Assembly: GCF_900110895.1 (NCBI RefSeq)
Contig: NZ_FOIQ01000004.1
Location: forward strand, 186,001 to 250,000
From: Prevotella aff. ruminicola Tc2-24
GTDB taxonomy: Bacteria > Bacteroidota > Bacteroidia > Bacteroidales > Bacteroidaceae
Length of the DNA stretch: 64,000 nt
Direction of reading: 5' to 3'
Shown: positions 43,450 through 51,145 of the stretch, piece by piece
Layout: every line of letters begins with the position of its first letter
Numbering within the stretch: position 1 is the stretch's first letter
The notes under the pieces: model-generated
What the model was told of the DNA's origin: nothing
Seen by the model: only the letters and a program-made list of their open reading frames with translations
Database searches by the model: none
Program-made: the position numbers and the translations under genes

Positions 43450-44751
43450 CTAATCTATTTCAAGAGGAAATGAATCTATTATCTGTGATATTGGCGACTG
43501 CTCACAACAAAGATTGATTTCCTTGTTAGTCAGTCCCAACATATTGAGTATGCAGCAAGTAAGCAATATCTTGCATTTTTCGGTCAGCCAATACAAGTCC
43601 CAGCCCTCTACCGCAAAAGGTTTATCTTTATCTAATAAAAGATGAGAATATTTATCTCGAGATTGCGTTAGTACTTTGGGGTCTATTTTACATTTCCGTA
43701 CACAATCCACATCTTTAAATTGTTCAAGCAATGTTTTTATCCCAAGTTCATATCCACGACGACCTATTATATTCTTTTCATTTACAAACCTTTTATAATA
43801 TCCGTCCAACGCCTGAGCAATAATTAGGAAATCTGGCACATCAAACCGATTTTTTTTCTGAAGAGAATCAATCAGATAACCACTTATTGGTGCAACCTTA
43901 TCAAAATTATCATGCCATAAGGACAACATTGAAGGTAGTTTATCTTTTAGTTGAACAAACTTTATCAATGATGAAAAAGCAGGATCTTCTGAAGGTTCTT
44001 GTTTTACCAACAACTTACAGGTTTCTCTAATGTCCCCATTTCTGTCCAAAAACTCTACTTCCGAACAATGTTGCTCAGTATATAATGCAACTGAAAGGAA
44101 CTGTTCAAACTCACTTATTAATTTTAAATAATAACCTAAAGATTTTGGTTGGGGTGTTTCGATCTCAAAGAAAGGTTTCATATTGATTTTATATCCTTCT
44201 ATACTACTTTCAATTTCATTTCTATGGAATAATTCCAAATGAGTTCCATTGTCAATAGTAACATCAGATAACTTTCTTTCATTAAATGCAGCATTTAATT
44301 GGAAACTGTTTTCTCCAAAGTTCGCAGTAACAAAATGCTGTGTTTCGTTAAACATCCAATTATTCAAATATGGAAAGTAGACTACACATTTTTTTGTCCA
44401 ATCTTCAGTTGGTGATAGAACATGCTCACCGGTAAGTATTACTCCTACGGCATATGTTACGTTCGTGAAATCGAAACCACGTGTTTCTCTCATGGCAACA
44501 TTAAACAACGTAAAGATATTACCATTAGAATCTCTACCCCATAGAACCTTATTATACTCATAATGGCTATAATGATAACCACTGGGCACATGGTATATTT
44601 CCAAAGTGGAATCTTTATCCCCATAATATGTCAAGGTACCAGTATATTTACTCTCACCGCCTTCTGGCAAAGTCATAAATATGCTATTGGTTGGATCAGC
44701 CTTCGCCGGCACCCACCATTCGCCATGAAATATCTGAGGATTCTTGCTCAT
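43450..44751 (-). CDS. ApeA-like defence protein with C-terminal HEPN domain
   Basis: A 433-residue protein (ATG 44751; a GTG two codons earlier overlaps the preceding stop). The N-terminal part starts with NPQIFHGEWWVP, followed by a beta-rich region ending near residue 200, like the ApeA N-terminal domain. The C-terminal part is helical and carries RDKYSHLL: Arg and His spaced R-x4-H (about 367-372 counting from the GTG), the catalytic motif of HEPN ribonucleases, followed by two hydrophobic helices (WLTEKCKILLTCCILNMLG). ApeA proteins are known anti-phage factors. A+T content is much higher than in hsdR/hsdM, and it sits inside the type I operon between a SieB-like gene and hsdR. Function is inferred from domain pattern and place. 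Confidence 0.8.
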   Translation of the reverse strand: MSKNPQIFHGEWWVPAKADPTNSIFMTLPEGGESKYTGTLTYYGDKDSTLEIYHVPSGYHYSHYEYNKVLWGRDSNGNIFTLFNVAMRETRGFDFTNVTYAVGVILTGEHVLSPTEDWTKKCVVYFPYLNNWMFNETQHFVTANFGENSFQLNAAFNERKLSDVTIDNGTHLELFHRNEIESSIEGYKINMKPFFEIETPQPKSLGYYLKLISEFEQFLSVALYTEQHCSEVEFLDRNGDIRETCKLLVKQEPSEDPAFSSLIKFVQLKDKLPSMLSLWHDNFDKVAPISGYLIDSLQKKNRFDVPDFLIIAQALDGYYKRFVNEKNIIGRRGYELGIKTLLEQFKDVDCVRKCKIDPKVLTQSRDKYSHLLLDKDKPFAVEGWDLYWLTEKCKILLTCCILNMLGLTNKEINLCCEQSPISQIIDSFPLEID

Positions 44752-44756
44752 ACACA

Positions 44757-45287
44757 CTATTTGTTTAATTTACTTTCTATTATAGTATTAAGTGGCGATT
44801 TTATAATGATACTATATGAATCCGAAGATTCATTTATACTAATCCAACTATTAATCATATCATCACCAAACAGAATCATCTGAACCTGTGAGATAAACAT
44901 ACAATTCGAGAGTTTATCTTTGATAATATATACATCGGGATAACAACTCTTTTCACTTTTATTTATAACTTCTTGCAATAGTTCTTGGTCATTTCTGCTC
45001 AATCTATCATACACAAATTGAGCCTGCAATTCTCTATCATGCGTTCTTTTGACATTTTGCTCTTGATCATATTTTGCATTTGCTTTGTTCACTTTCCTTA
45101 TTTGATAAGCATTATACAGATGAACGATGAACCTACTAATACAATAAATCGAGCACAATAATGCAATGATTTTAAAATAGATGATGTCTGGGTGGTAATA
45201 TAATAATATCCAACCCGTTACTGCCAATGAAAACATCAAAGTATTAAAATCGGCTTTTTTAAATATGTTCAAGAAACTCCAATCCAT
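44757..45287 (-). CDS. SieB-like two-helix membrane protein (probable superinfection exclusion)
   Basis: A 176-residue A+T-rich gene. The protein has a short amphipathic start (MDWSFLNIFKKADF), two transmembrane helices (about 15-32 and 37-55), a basic charged stretch (YQIRKVNKANAKYDQEQNVK) and a soluble C-terminal domain with RLSRNDQELLQEVINKSEK and MILFGDDMINSWISINE. This layout resembles the SieB superinfection-exclusion family, in which a membrane protein blocks superinfecting phage. I am fairly but not fully sure of the family. It lies two bases after hsdS, and its stop overlaps a possible start of the ApeA-like gene. Confidence 0.65.
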   Translation of the reverse strand: MDWSFLNIFKKADFNTLMFSLAVTGWILLYYHPDIIYFKIIALLCSIYCISRFIVHLYNAYQIRKVNKANAKYDQEQNVKRTHDRELQAQFVYDRLSRNDQELLQEVINKSEKSCYPDVYIIKDKLSNCMFISQVQMILFGDDMINSWISINESSDSYSIIIKSPLNTIIESKLNK

Positions 45288-45289
45288 AA

Positions 45290-46543
45290 TTATATCACTT
45301 CTTTTTTACCAGTTACATATTCGTATATCACGCTCTTTTTATAGTCCTTCAGCTCCTCTATCTTCGCTTGCTTAATAGCTATCAGAGCATCGATTTCTGC
45401 GCATTTAGTGTCAAGATAGGAGGCGATGGATTGTTGCTCGGAGAGAGGAGGCATTGGTAAATAAAACAACTTCAATTGGTCAGCTGGAAGTCTCCATCTT
45501 CCCATACCAGAAACACCTTGTCCAAGATGATAAAAGATCTTTTCTTTATAGCATGTTTGGAAAATTTTCAAGTAATAAGACAGGGATATTTGAGTTTTAT
45601 CTATTGCTCTAAAGACACGATAATCAGGACTCGTCACTCCAACTTGTTTTGAACAATCAACGTAACCAGTCAATAAGTCCATGTGATTCATAACATAATC
45701 ATGTACATCTACTAACTGATATTTTGAATAGTCTTGAGCTATTTGTCCCTCGTTCTTTGTAAGGTCTTTAACTTTTATACCATTTTGAGTTACAGATAAA
45801 ACATCATATCCCAATGTGCCCGCTATGATTTTCTTAATCACAAAGATTCTTCTAAATTGATGTAGGTTCCAATGCTCTGGCACTTCTCCAATCCAATCAA
45901 TCCCACTATCCTTCATAGGCACATCAGGATTTAGGCCTTTGGTGACAGCCTCGGTGATGACAGATTGCTTATAGGCTTTCAGTTCCTCTATCATCTGCTC
46001 TTGCAGGGCTATCATCTCATCCACCTCACCACATACCTTATCTAAATAGTTGGCTATCTTTTGCTGCTCAGAGGGAGATGGAAGATAGAATGAATAGGTA
46101 TTCAAGTCTTCTATTCGTAAAGAAGGTTGCATATGGGATGGAATAAGTGATTTTTGATAGTCGAACAGTGAAATCAATAAAAAGTAGAAAAATGTATTAT
46201 TGATATCCAATTTCTTCTTTTTCATAATCAAACAGTTCTGAGAAAGCGAAAAACGCCCCCTCAGAATCTTTGGAGTCATGACTTTTGCACCGACTGTTGT
46301 TGTAAATAGACATTCATCAATATCATAATCAAAAGTGTCAATACACCCCATCACACCCTCGTTTTCTGTTTGTCCACTATATACAGGAAATACACCTGGA
46401 TGAATACCAATATAATCTTTTGTATATTGTTGAGCGTTCTTTCCTTTTTCAAATATGTAAATATATTTAAGGAAAGAGTATTTCCACTCCTTCGGAATCT
46501 CGCCAATCCACTCAATGCCGCTATGTTTCATTTCCCAGCTCAT
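45290..46543 (-). CDS. hsdS: Type I restriction specificity subunit HsdS
   Basis: A 417-residue protein with two target-recognition domains, each opened by a matching segment: HSGIEWIGEIPKEW and DSGIDWIGEVPEHW. Each ends in a conserved helical spacer: LDKVCGEVDEMIALQEQMIE and LDTKCAEIDALIAIKQAKIE, followed by LKAYKQSV/LKDYKKSV. These coiled coils set the gap between the half-sites. The two TRDs are more A+T-rich than the conserved parts, consistent with TRD exchange. The recognition sequence cannot be deduced. It overlaps hsdM by four bases. Confidence 0.95.
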   Translation of the reverse strand: MSWEMKHSGIEWIGEIPKEWKYSFLKYIYIFEKGKNAQQYTKDYIGIHPGVFPVYSGQTENEGVMGCIDTFDYDIDECLFTTTVGAKVMTPKILRGRFSLSQNCLIMKKKKLDINNTFFYFLLISLFDYQKSLIPSHMQPSLRIEDLNTYSFYLPSPSEQQKIANYLDKVCGEVDEMIALQEQMIEELKAYKQSVITEAVTKGLNPDVPMKDSGIDWIGEVPEHWNLHQFRRIFVIKKIIAGTLGYDVLSVTQNGIKVKDLTKNEGQIAQDYSKYQLVDVHDYVMNHMDLLTGYVDCSKQVGVTSPDYRVFRAIDKTQISLSYYLKIFQTCYKEKIFYHLGQGVSGMGRWRLPADQLKLFYLPMPPLSEQQSIASYLDTKCAEIDALIAIKQAKIEELKDYKKSVIYEYVTGKKEVI

Positions 46544-48252
46544 CGTCCCATGATTTTAGCCATTAACGCACTCTCCTGCTGCTCCAGCTCCTGCAGATGG
46601 GCAAAGATTTCTTCGCTCTTGCGAGGTGCCACATATTTATAGAACTCACGGGTGAAAGGAATTTCGTAGCCTATCTTGCTGGCTTTCATGTCCACCTTTG
46701 CCTCTGGTGCGTAGGGATAGACATTCTTTTGCATATAGGCCTCGATGTCTTCCTTGAAGGGCACATTCTCTGTGTCTTTCTTTTTTTCTGGCAGTTTGAT
46801 AGCCACCTTGGTGAACTTGAAGTCGTCGCAGTCCTTCACCTTGCTTTCTACAGTCAGTTCACCGTCTTCATACACGCCATCCTCAAAAGCCATATAAGCA
46901 TTGGCTATCAGGTCGATGCAGCGGTCGGTAAACTCATTGCGCTTGTTGCCCAACGACTTGCGACGCTTCTCGCAGCACTTGCTGGCATCAATCAACTGCA
47001 CCTTGCCTGTGCGCTCTGGCTGCTTGTCTTTGGTGACAATCCAGATGTAGGTGGCAATACCCGTGTTGTAGAACATATCGTTGGGAATCTGCACGATGGC
47101 TTCCAGCCAGTCGTTGTCGAGCAGATAACCACGGATATTGCTTTCGCCACTACCAGCATCACCCTTGAATAATGGTGAGCCGTTCTGAATAATCGCCATA
47201 CGCCCCGTATCTTTCAGCTTGGCAATGCCATTGAGCATAAACAACTGCTGACTGTCGCCAATGGCAGGCAAGCCAGGGGCAAAGCGACCTGCATCGCCAC
47301 GCTTGTGCTCTTCCTCCACCTTGCTCTTCTCGTTCTTCCACTCAATGCCAAAGGGCGGATTCGAGATGATATAATCGAAGGTGTAGCCCTCGAATTTATC
47401 ATCGCTCAGGGTGTTGCCGTGACGCATATTTTCTGCATCGCCACCCTTGATCAGCACATTGGCCTTGGCAATGGCGAAGGTCTGCTCGTTTAGCTCCTGT
47501 CCGAACTCGGTGATCTGTGCCTCAGGGTCGATCGCCAACAACTTTTCAGAGAGACAGTCGAGCATCTGACTGGTACCCATCGCCATATCGTAGACAGTAG
47601 CCGTTACACCCTCTTTTTCAAGTTGGTCGCGTTGCGGAGCCACCAGCATCTCTGCCATCAGATAGATGATGTCGCGAGCGGTGAAGTGGGCTCCTGCCTG
47701 CTCGTCATAACTCTCAGAGAACTTGCGTACCAGTTCTTCGAAGATGTATCCCATATCGACCGCGCTGATCTCGTCGGCACCCATATAGGCTTTCTTTGAG
47801 CAGAACTCCTGAATCACATTGTAGAGGATGCCGTTGTGGTCGAGTTTTGTGATTTCCTTGTCGAAATCGAACTTCTCGATGATATCCACCACATTCTCAG
47901 AAAAATGGTTCAGGTAACTGCGGAAGTTGTCGGCAATATTATCTGCATCTGACAGCAACCCCTCAAACGTAAAGGGAGAGACATTATAAAAGTCATAGCC
48001 GGAGGCAGTAGTCAGAAAGCCCTTTCTTACGGCCAGTCCCCGCTGCTCGCAAAGGTCATTGGCCTTCAGCACCGCCTCCTTGGTGGGGGCCAGCGTATCA
48101 GAGAAGCGCTTGATGACACACATGGGCAAGATGACATTGCCATACTCGTGGGGTTTATAGGTTCCCACCAGTTTATCGGCTATGGCCCAAATGAGGTTGG
48201 CCTTCTCCTGTATATTGACGGTTGTTCGTTTCTGTAAATCTTCTGTTGACAT
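46540..48252 (-). CDS. hsdM: Type I DNA N6-adenine methyltransferase HsdM
   Basis: A 570-residue methyltransferase subunit. The N-terminal helical domain (LIWAIADKLVGTYKPHEYGN) leads to GAHFTARDIIYLMAEML. AdoMet motif I is DMAMGTSQML (from about residue 222), a variant of the usual DPxCGTGGFL form, and catalytic motif IV is SNPPFGIEW (about 297-305). The C-terminal part contains conserved IPFTREFYKY. It methylates adenine in the site read by HsdS and protects the host. It is first in the operon, with a -7 box 44 bases upstream. Confidence 0.95.
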   Translation of the reverse strand: MSTEDLQKRTTVNIQEKANLIWAIADKLVGTYKPHEYGNVILPMCVIKRFSDTLAPTKEAVLKANDLCEQRGLAVRKGFLTTASGYDFYNVSPFTFEGLLSDADNIADNFRSYLNHFSENVVDIIEKFDFDKEITKLDHNGILYNVIQEFCSKKAYMGADEISAVDMGYIFEELVRKFSESYDEQAGAHFTARDIIYLMAEMLVAPQRDQLEKEGVTATVYDMAMGTSQMLDCLSEKLLAIDPEAQITEFGQELNEQTFAIAKANVLIKGGDAENMRHGNTLSDDKFEGYTFDYIISNPPFGIEWKNEKSKVEEEHKRGDAGRFAPGLPAIGDSQQLFMLNGIAKLKDTGRMAIIQNGSPLFKGDAGSGESNIRGYLLDNDWLEAIVQIPNDMFYNTGIATYIWIVTKDKQPERTGKVQLIDASKCCEKRRKSLGNKRNEFTDRCIDLIANAYMAFEDGVYEDGELTVESKVKDCDDFKFTKVAIKLPEKKKDTENVPFKEDIEAYMQKNVYPYAPEAKVDMKASKIGYEIPFTREFYKYVAPRKSEEIFAHLQELEQQESALMAKIMGR

Positions 48253-48295
48253 GTGTTATGATATATGTTTTAGGATCAACTCGTGAAAATCATCG

Positions 48296-48303
48296 CAAAT
48301 ATA
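48296..48303 (-). promoter_or_regulatory. hsdM operon -7 box (TATATTTG)
   Basis: Minus-strand TATATTTGCG lies 44 bases before the hsdM ATG. The -33 is weak (TTTA). It probably drives all five genes to hsdR. Confidence 0.55.
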
Positions 48304-48521
48304 CAAATTTTTTGGTGAAATAAAGAATCTTTGTGTACATAATATCTTAGGAAAGGGGAAATTACTTAGAATTTCCCCGACAAAGTGTTGCTTATGACTT
48401 GGGCCGAGGTCAAGAACATCGGAGATGAGAGCGTAGGCGCGAGTTTGGGGTGATTTTGCTATTAGCTTGATAATGAGGCGGTTATGCCTATGTAAGAAAG
48501 AGGGGGGATCTTTCCCTCAAA

Positions 48522-48609
48522 GAGATAGGGTCTATGAGTCGTGGAGATAGGGTTTACGAGTGAAAGGGATTATCTCTATACCCTATAAGGGATTATCTCT
48601 TTCTCTCGT
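48522..48609. repeat. Short direct and inverted repeats with GAGATAGGGT / GGGATTATCTC cores
   Basis: GAGATAGGGTxTAxGAG occurs at 48522 and 48544 (22-bp period), then AAGGGATTATCTCT at 48564 and 48587 (23-bp period). GAGATA of the first pair is complementary to TATCTC of the second, so hairpins can form. This lies in the gene-poor stretch 48253-49795. Confidence 0.7.
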
Positions 48610-48746
48610 AAGTGCCATTCCTTACAGTCTTGGAGATTATCTCGTCAACTATAAAGAGGCGGGTTTGGTCGGAGTAAACCCAATCGTTACTCCGGGCAAA
48701 CTAAAAGTCTATTGCGACTGAACTGAAAATGAACTTTTTCTTGACA

Positions 48747-48861
48747 TCAGGCGTGACCCTTCTGGTGGTACTGTCGTGCCAGCCAGTGGTTCAGCAGGGC
48801 GAAGAACAGCAGGCAGATGAGCGTGGGAACGACGAGGCTCGTGCTCGGAGCGCATGTTGTG
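48747..48861 (-). pseudogene. Possible C-terminal remnant of a membrane protein gene
   Basis: On the minus strand about 38 codons ending in TGA (48747-48749) read like a real membrane-protein end: LVVPTLICLLFFALLNHWLA followed by RQYHQKGHA. There is no start or upstream body: the frame leads into repeats. Low confidence; it could be a chance reading. Confidence 0.25.
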
Positions 48862-48907
48862 ATTCGTCAATGGAATGAAATGATTGTAACCGTCGCGTAT
48901 TGGCCTG

Positions 48908-49039
48908 CTATGCCATAGGGTTGCGTCCCCTAAGTCATAGGGTCAGGCCAGCTATGTCATAGGGTTGCATCCCCTAAGTCATAGATTTAGGCTTGCTAAG
49001 TCATAGGGTTGCATCCCCTAAGTCATATGGATATTGTCT
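48908..49039. repeat. Six tandem 22-bp units (44-bp higher-order period)
   Basis: Six 22-bp units begin at 48908, 48930, 48952, 48974, 48996 and 49018. Each opens CTAxGxCATA; alternate units continue GGGTTGCxTCCC, giving a 44-bp super-period. There are no unique spacers, so this is a minisatellite and not a CRISPR. A related AAGTCATAGG recurs near 49280. Confidence 0.85.
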
Positions 49040-49340
49040 CAGAATGTCAAACATCGCTTTTCTGCCCCGGTTGTCATCACCCCCATTTTTTGTTGTTAGA
49101 CAGCATAGCTATTCTGTTCACGCTGCAAAGATACAACAAACAAAAATAGGGTCCGTGACAACAGTTATCACGGAAAATGGCAAGAAACCCGAAAACTTTC
49201 ATTTCTGTTAGCAAAGTTTAACAATTGGACCCCTTCTGACCCCCTCCAAGAGCCCCTGTCGGGCTGTTGAAACCGGCCAAGTCATAGGAAAACCGTCGTC
49301 GAATGATAAAAAACGCTTTTTAGCCGTTCTCGTTGGTTGG

Positions 49341-49434
49341 GGCCTCGGTGAAGGTCGCTTCAAACCGCCCCTCATACTACCTTCTCTCTCGATGAGAGAA
49401 GTACGTATGGGGGCTTGAAGCCTTCACCTCGGCC
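49341..49434. repeat. 94-bp long imperfect palindrome
   Basis: The arms are GGCCTCGGTGAAGG (49341-49354) and CCTTCACCTCGGCC (49421-49434); inner stems are GCTTCAA/TTGAAGC, GCCCCTCATAC/GTATGGGGGC and CTTCTCTC/GAGAGAAG, around a TCGAT loop. It could be a MITE remnant or a structured transcript. No reading frame crosses it. The rest of 48253-49795 shows no intact gene. Confidence 0.75.
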
Positions 49435-49561
49435 GACTGCCAAATGACCCCGTTGAAGGGCGTTGATGTACCTTTGTCGCCTCCATGATTTAGAAAAGGC
49501 AGAAAAAGTATGATATTCTGAAATGAAATTTGTATTTTTGCAGCAATATACTCATCGAATT

Positions 49562-49675
49562 ATGCCGAACAATAATCAAGTAAATAGATGTTTGTATATA
49601 GCAACTATTAAGGAGTTTCTGCAAGAGAAGCCTCTGGCTGTGCTTGGCTCGATTCATAACAACTATCAGTCATAA
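49562..49675 (+). pseudogene. Promoter-bearing 37-codon stump, DUF2075/Schlafen-helicase-like N-terminus
   Basis: A -7 box TATTTTTG (49533-49540) precedes an ATG and a 37-residue frame containing CLYIATIKEFLQEKPLAVLG, then a stop. The yxATIxEFLxxxxxxxLGxL pattern resembles the N-terminus of DUF2075-type helicase proteins of several hundred residues. No continuation was recognised in the following bases. It is best read as a truncated gene, though a small peptide gene cannot be ruled out. Confidence 0.4.
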
Positions 49676-49716
49676 ATAGCTATTTCGGAATTATTTGTAA
49701 GTCTTAACTAAAAATT

Positions 49717-49749
49717 TTTGGTCACAGGGTATTTTCGACTGTACCTTTG
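49717..49749 (+). promoter_or_regulatory. Promoter of the 49796 gene
   Basis: TTTG at 49717-49720 and TACCTTTG at 49742-49749 are 21 nt apart, with the ATG 47 bases beyond. Confidence 0.7.
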
Positions 49750-49795
49750 CACAGAATTCTAACAACTCATTAGTAAATAATTATCAATAATAAAT

Positions 49796-50461
49796 ATGAC
49801 AAGATTAATTGATGCCTTAAAAGACTTTGAGACTACAGCTAACAAAGTCTCAAATGAAACAGAACTTCAGAGCCTTTTTGAAAGACTTGCTCCTGTATTT
49901 CTTTATGGCGGTTATATTAACGTTCGTAATGATTACAAGGTGTATATTAGGACTGTTGAATTCTATTTTCATAGCGAGAAGGAAAACGGAATACATGACC
50001 CCATTGTATATCATCGAAATGGAAGAGATTTAGAAGAGGTTCCATATTTCCCTCTTATGTTTTTACATGCACATTCTTCAGGCTTTGATATCTCCTTTGA
50101 AAGCGAAATAGGAGAATATAGAGCATCAGCTTTGATTAGATCCTATGAAATAATAGCCAACGATGGCTCGTATTTAAAATGGGAAAAAGTTGATGATTCA
50201 AAAGATGCCAAAAGTATGTTTAGAAAGTATACTGATTATAGGTATAATACACAATCTACCTATCTTTATACATTATTAAATGGCTTCCCTCTTGGAAATA
50301 GCAATGATATAAAATGGGTAGATTCTCCACGAGAATCAAGAATAAATCCAGGAAAAACACGTCAAAATGTATTTCTATCAAAATCGGAATTGGAATATAA
50401 GCCTATTGAGGGGAGAAAGTGTGAACGTAAATGGAGTTTTACAAGAGAAGAATATGTATAA
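49796..50461 (+). CDS. Uncharacterised A+T-rich accessory protein, possibly 3-methyladenine-glycosylase-like
   Basis: A 221-residue soluble protein from a gene clearly richer in A+T than the core genes. No family is recognised with confidence. The run VEFYFHSEKENGIHDPIVYH, later PLMFLHAHSSGFDISFES and ASALIRSYEII, has the same order and spacing as the EAYLGxxDxAsH, GHAYVYxxYG and VLIRAlEP blocks of Aag/MPG-type DNA-3-methyladenine glycosylases, so a distant structural link is possible. The C-terminus is basic (EGRKCERKWSFTREE). It has its own promoter and stands between the stump gene and a Nudix gene. Confidence 0.75.
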   Translation: MTRLIDALKDFETTANKVSNETELQSLFERLAPVFLYGGYINVRNDYKVYIRTVEFYFHSEKENGIHDPIVYHRNGRDLEEVPYFPLMFLHAHSSGFDISFESEIGEYRASALIRSYEIIANDGSYLKWEKVDDSKDAKSMFRKYTDYRYNTQSTYLYTLLNGFPLGNSNDIKWVDSPRESRINPGKTRQNVFLSKSELEYKPIEGRKCERKWSFTREEYV

Positions 50462-50475
50462 TTTAAGAATTCCAT

Positions 50476-50571
50476 ATGAATGTAGAAAAGACCTCTAACT
50501 GGAATATCCTCAATGGAATCTATTATGCCTATCACAGCCTGATGGATACGGTGTTCTATCTTTCTAATTGA
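50476..50571 (+). CDS. Possible 31-residue small protein
   Basis: An ATG-to-TGA frame lying 14 bases after the preceding stop encodes NGIYYAYHSLMDTVFYLS near its C-terminus, an aromatic-rich helix. It may be a small protein in the same transcript, a truncated gene, or chance. No Shine-Dalgarno or family evidence. Confidence 0.25.
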   Translation: MNVEKTSNWNILNGIYYAYHSLMDTVFYLSN

Positions 50572-50587
50572 TAAAATATGAACTGTA

Positions 50588-50968
50588 ATGAAACAAATAG
50601 AAGTAGTAGCTGCAATTATTCGTAAGGGAGATCAGATATTCGCCACTCAGCGGGGATATGGTGAGTGGAAGGACTGGTGGGAGTTTCCTGGGGGAAAGAT
50701 GGAGGCCGGGGAAACGCCGGAGAAGGCTCTGATACGGGAGATCCGAGAGGAGCTGTCTACGGAGATCAGCGTGGATGAGTTTCTTTGTATGGTGGAGTAT
50801 GATTATCCAAATTTTTCTCTAACCATGCACTGCTATCTTTGTTCGCTACTAATGGAGGCGCTGCATCTGAACGAGCATGAAGCGGCACGGTGGTTGTCGA
50901 AAGATGAACTTGATAGTGTGAAGTGGTTGCCAGCGGATTTGGAAGTGGTAGAGAAATTGAAGAAATAG
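50588..50968 (+). CDS. Nudix hydrolase, MutT-like
   Basis: A 126-residue (deoxy)nucleoside-triphosphate pyrophosphohydrolase of the MutT/NudG kind. The Nudix box is complete: GGKMEAGETPEKALIREIRE followed by EL. The preceding WWEFPGGK and VVAAIIRKGDQIFATQRGYG match MutT. The C-terminal half is regular. It may clean damaged nucleotides such as 8-oxo-dGTP or 5-substituted dCTP; the substrate is not determined by sequence. It ends just before tRNA-linked tandem repeats. Confidence 0.9.
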   Translation: MKQIEVVAAIIRKGDQIFATQRGYGEWKDWWEFPGGKMEAGETPEKALIREIREELSTEISVDEFLCMVEYDYPNFSLTMHCYLCSLLMEALHLNEHEAARWLSKDELDSVKWLPADLEVVEKLKK

Positions 50969-50982
50969 GTTTCATTGTTGGA

Positions 50983-51080
50983 ATTGACTTCGTCTTTCCC
51001 GTAGGCTGGCGCCTGCCATCCTATGTGATCCCGTTGGGATTGACTTCGTCTTTCCCGTAGGCTGGCGCCTGCCATCCTAC
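50983..51080. repeat. 56-bp tandem repeat carrying a copy of the tRNA-Arg 3' end
   Basis: ATTGACTTCGTCTTTCCCG begins at 50983 and again at 51039, with both units continuing into a GTAGG-GGCGCC-CCTA(C/T) hairpin. Between them, GTGATCCCGTTGGGATT (51025-51041) is a perfect 17-bp copy of the tRNA 3' end region at 51145-51161. Confidence 0.85.
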
Positions 51081-51084
51081 AAAG

Positions 51085-51139
51085 AAAAAAGGAGCCTTAA
51101 ATATTTGAAAGTGAACTTTCATATTTAATTCTCCTTTTT
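51085..51139. terminator. Bidirectional terminator between the Nudix side and tRNA-Arg
   Basis: A long near-perfect stem (AAAAAAGGAG with CTCCTTTTT, TTAAATAT with ATATTTAA, TGAAAGT with ACTTTCA) gives T-tracts on both strands. It would end the tRNA transcript just after its 3' end. Confidence 0.8.
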
Positions 51140-51145
51140 CCTTCG

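Noticed and set aside
46540..48252. HsdM motif I variant (DMAMGTSQ) as a sign of an inactive methylase
   Set aside because: The Asp, Gly and Thr of the loop and the NPPF motif are kept, and I recall similar variants in other Bacteroidales HsdM proteins, so loss of activity is not supported.
48907..49039. Regularly spaced repeats resembling a small CRISPR array
   Set aside because: The whole sequence repeats every 22/44 bp without unique spacers, and no cas genes are nearby. It is a minisatellite.
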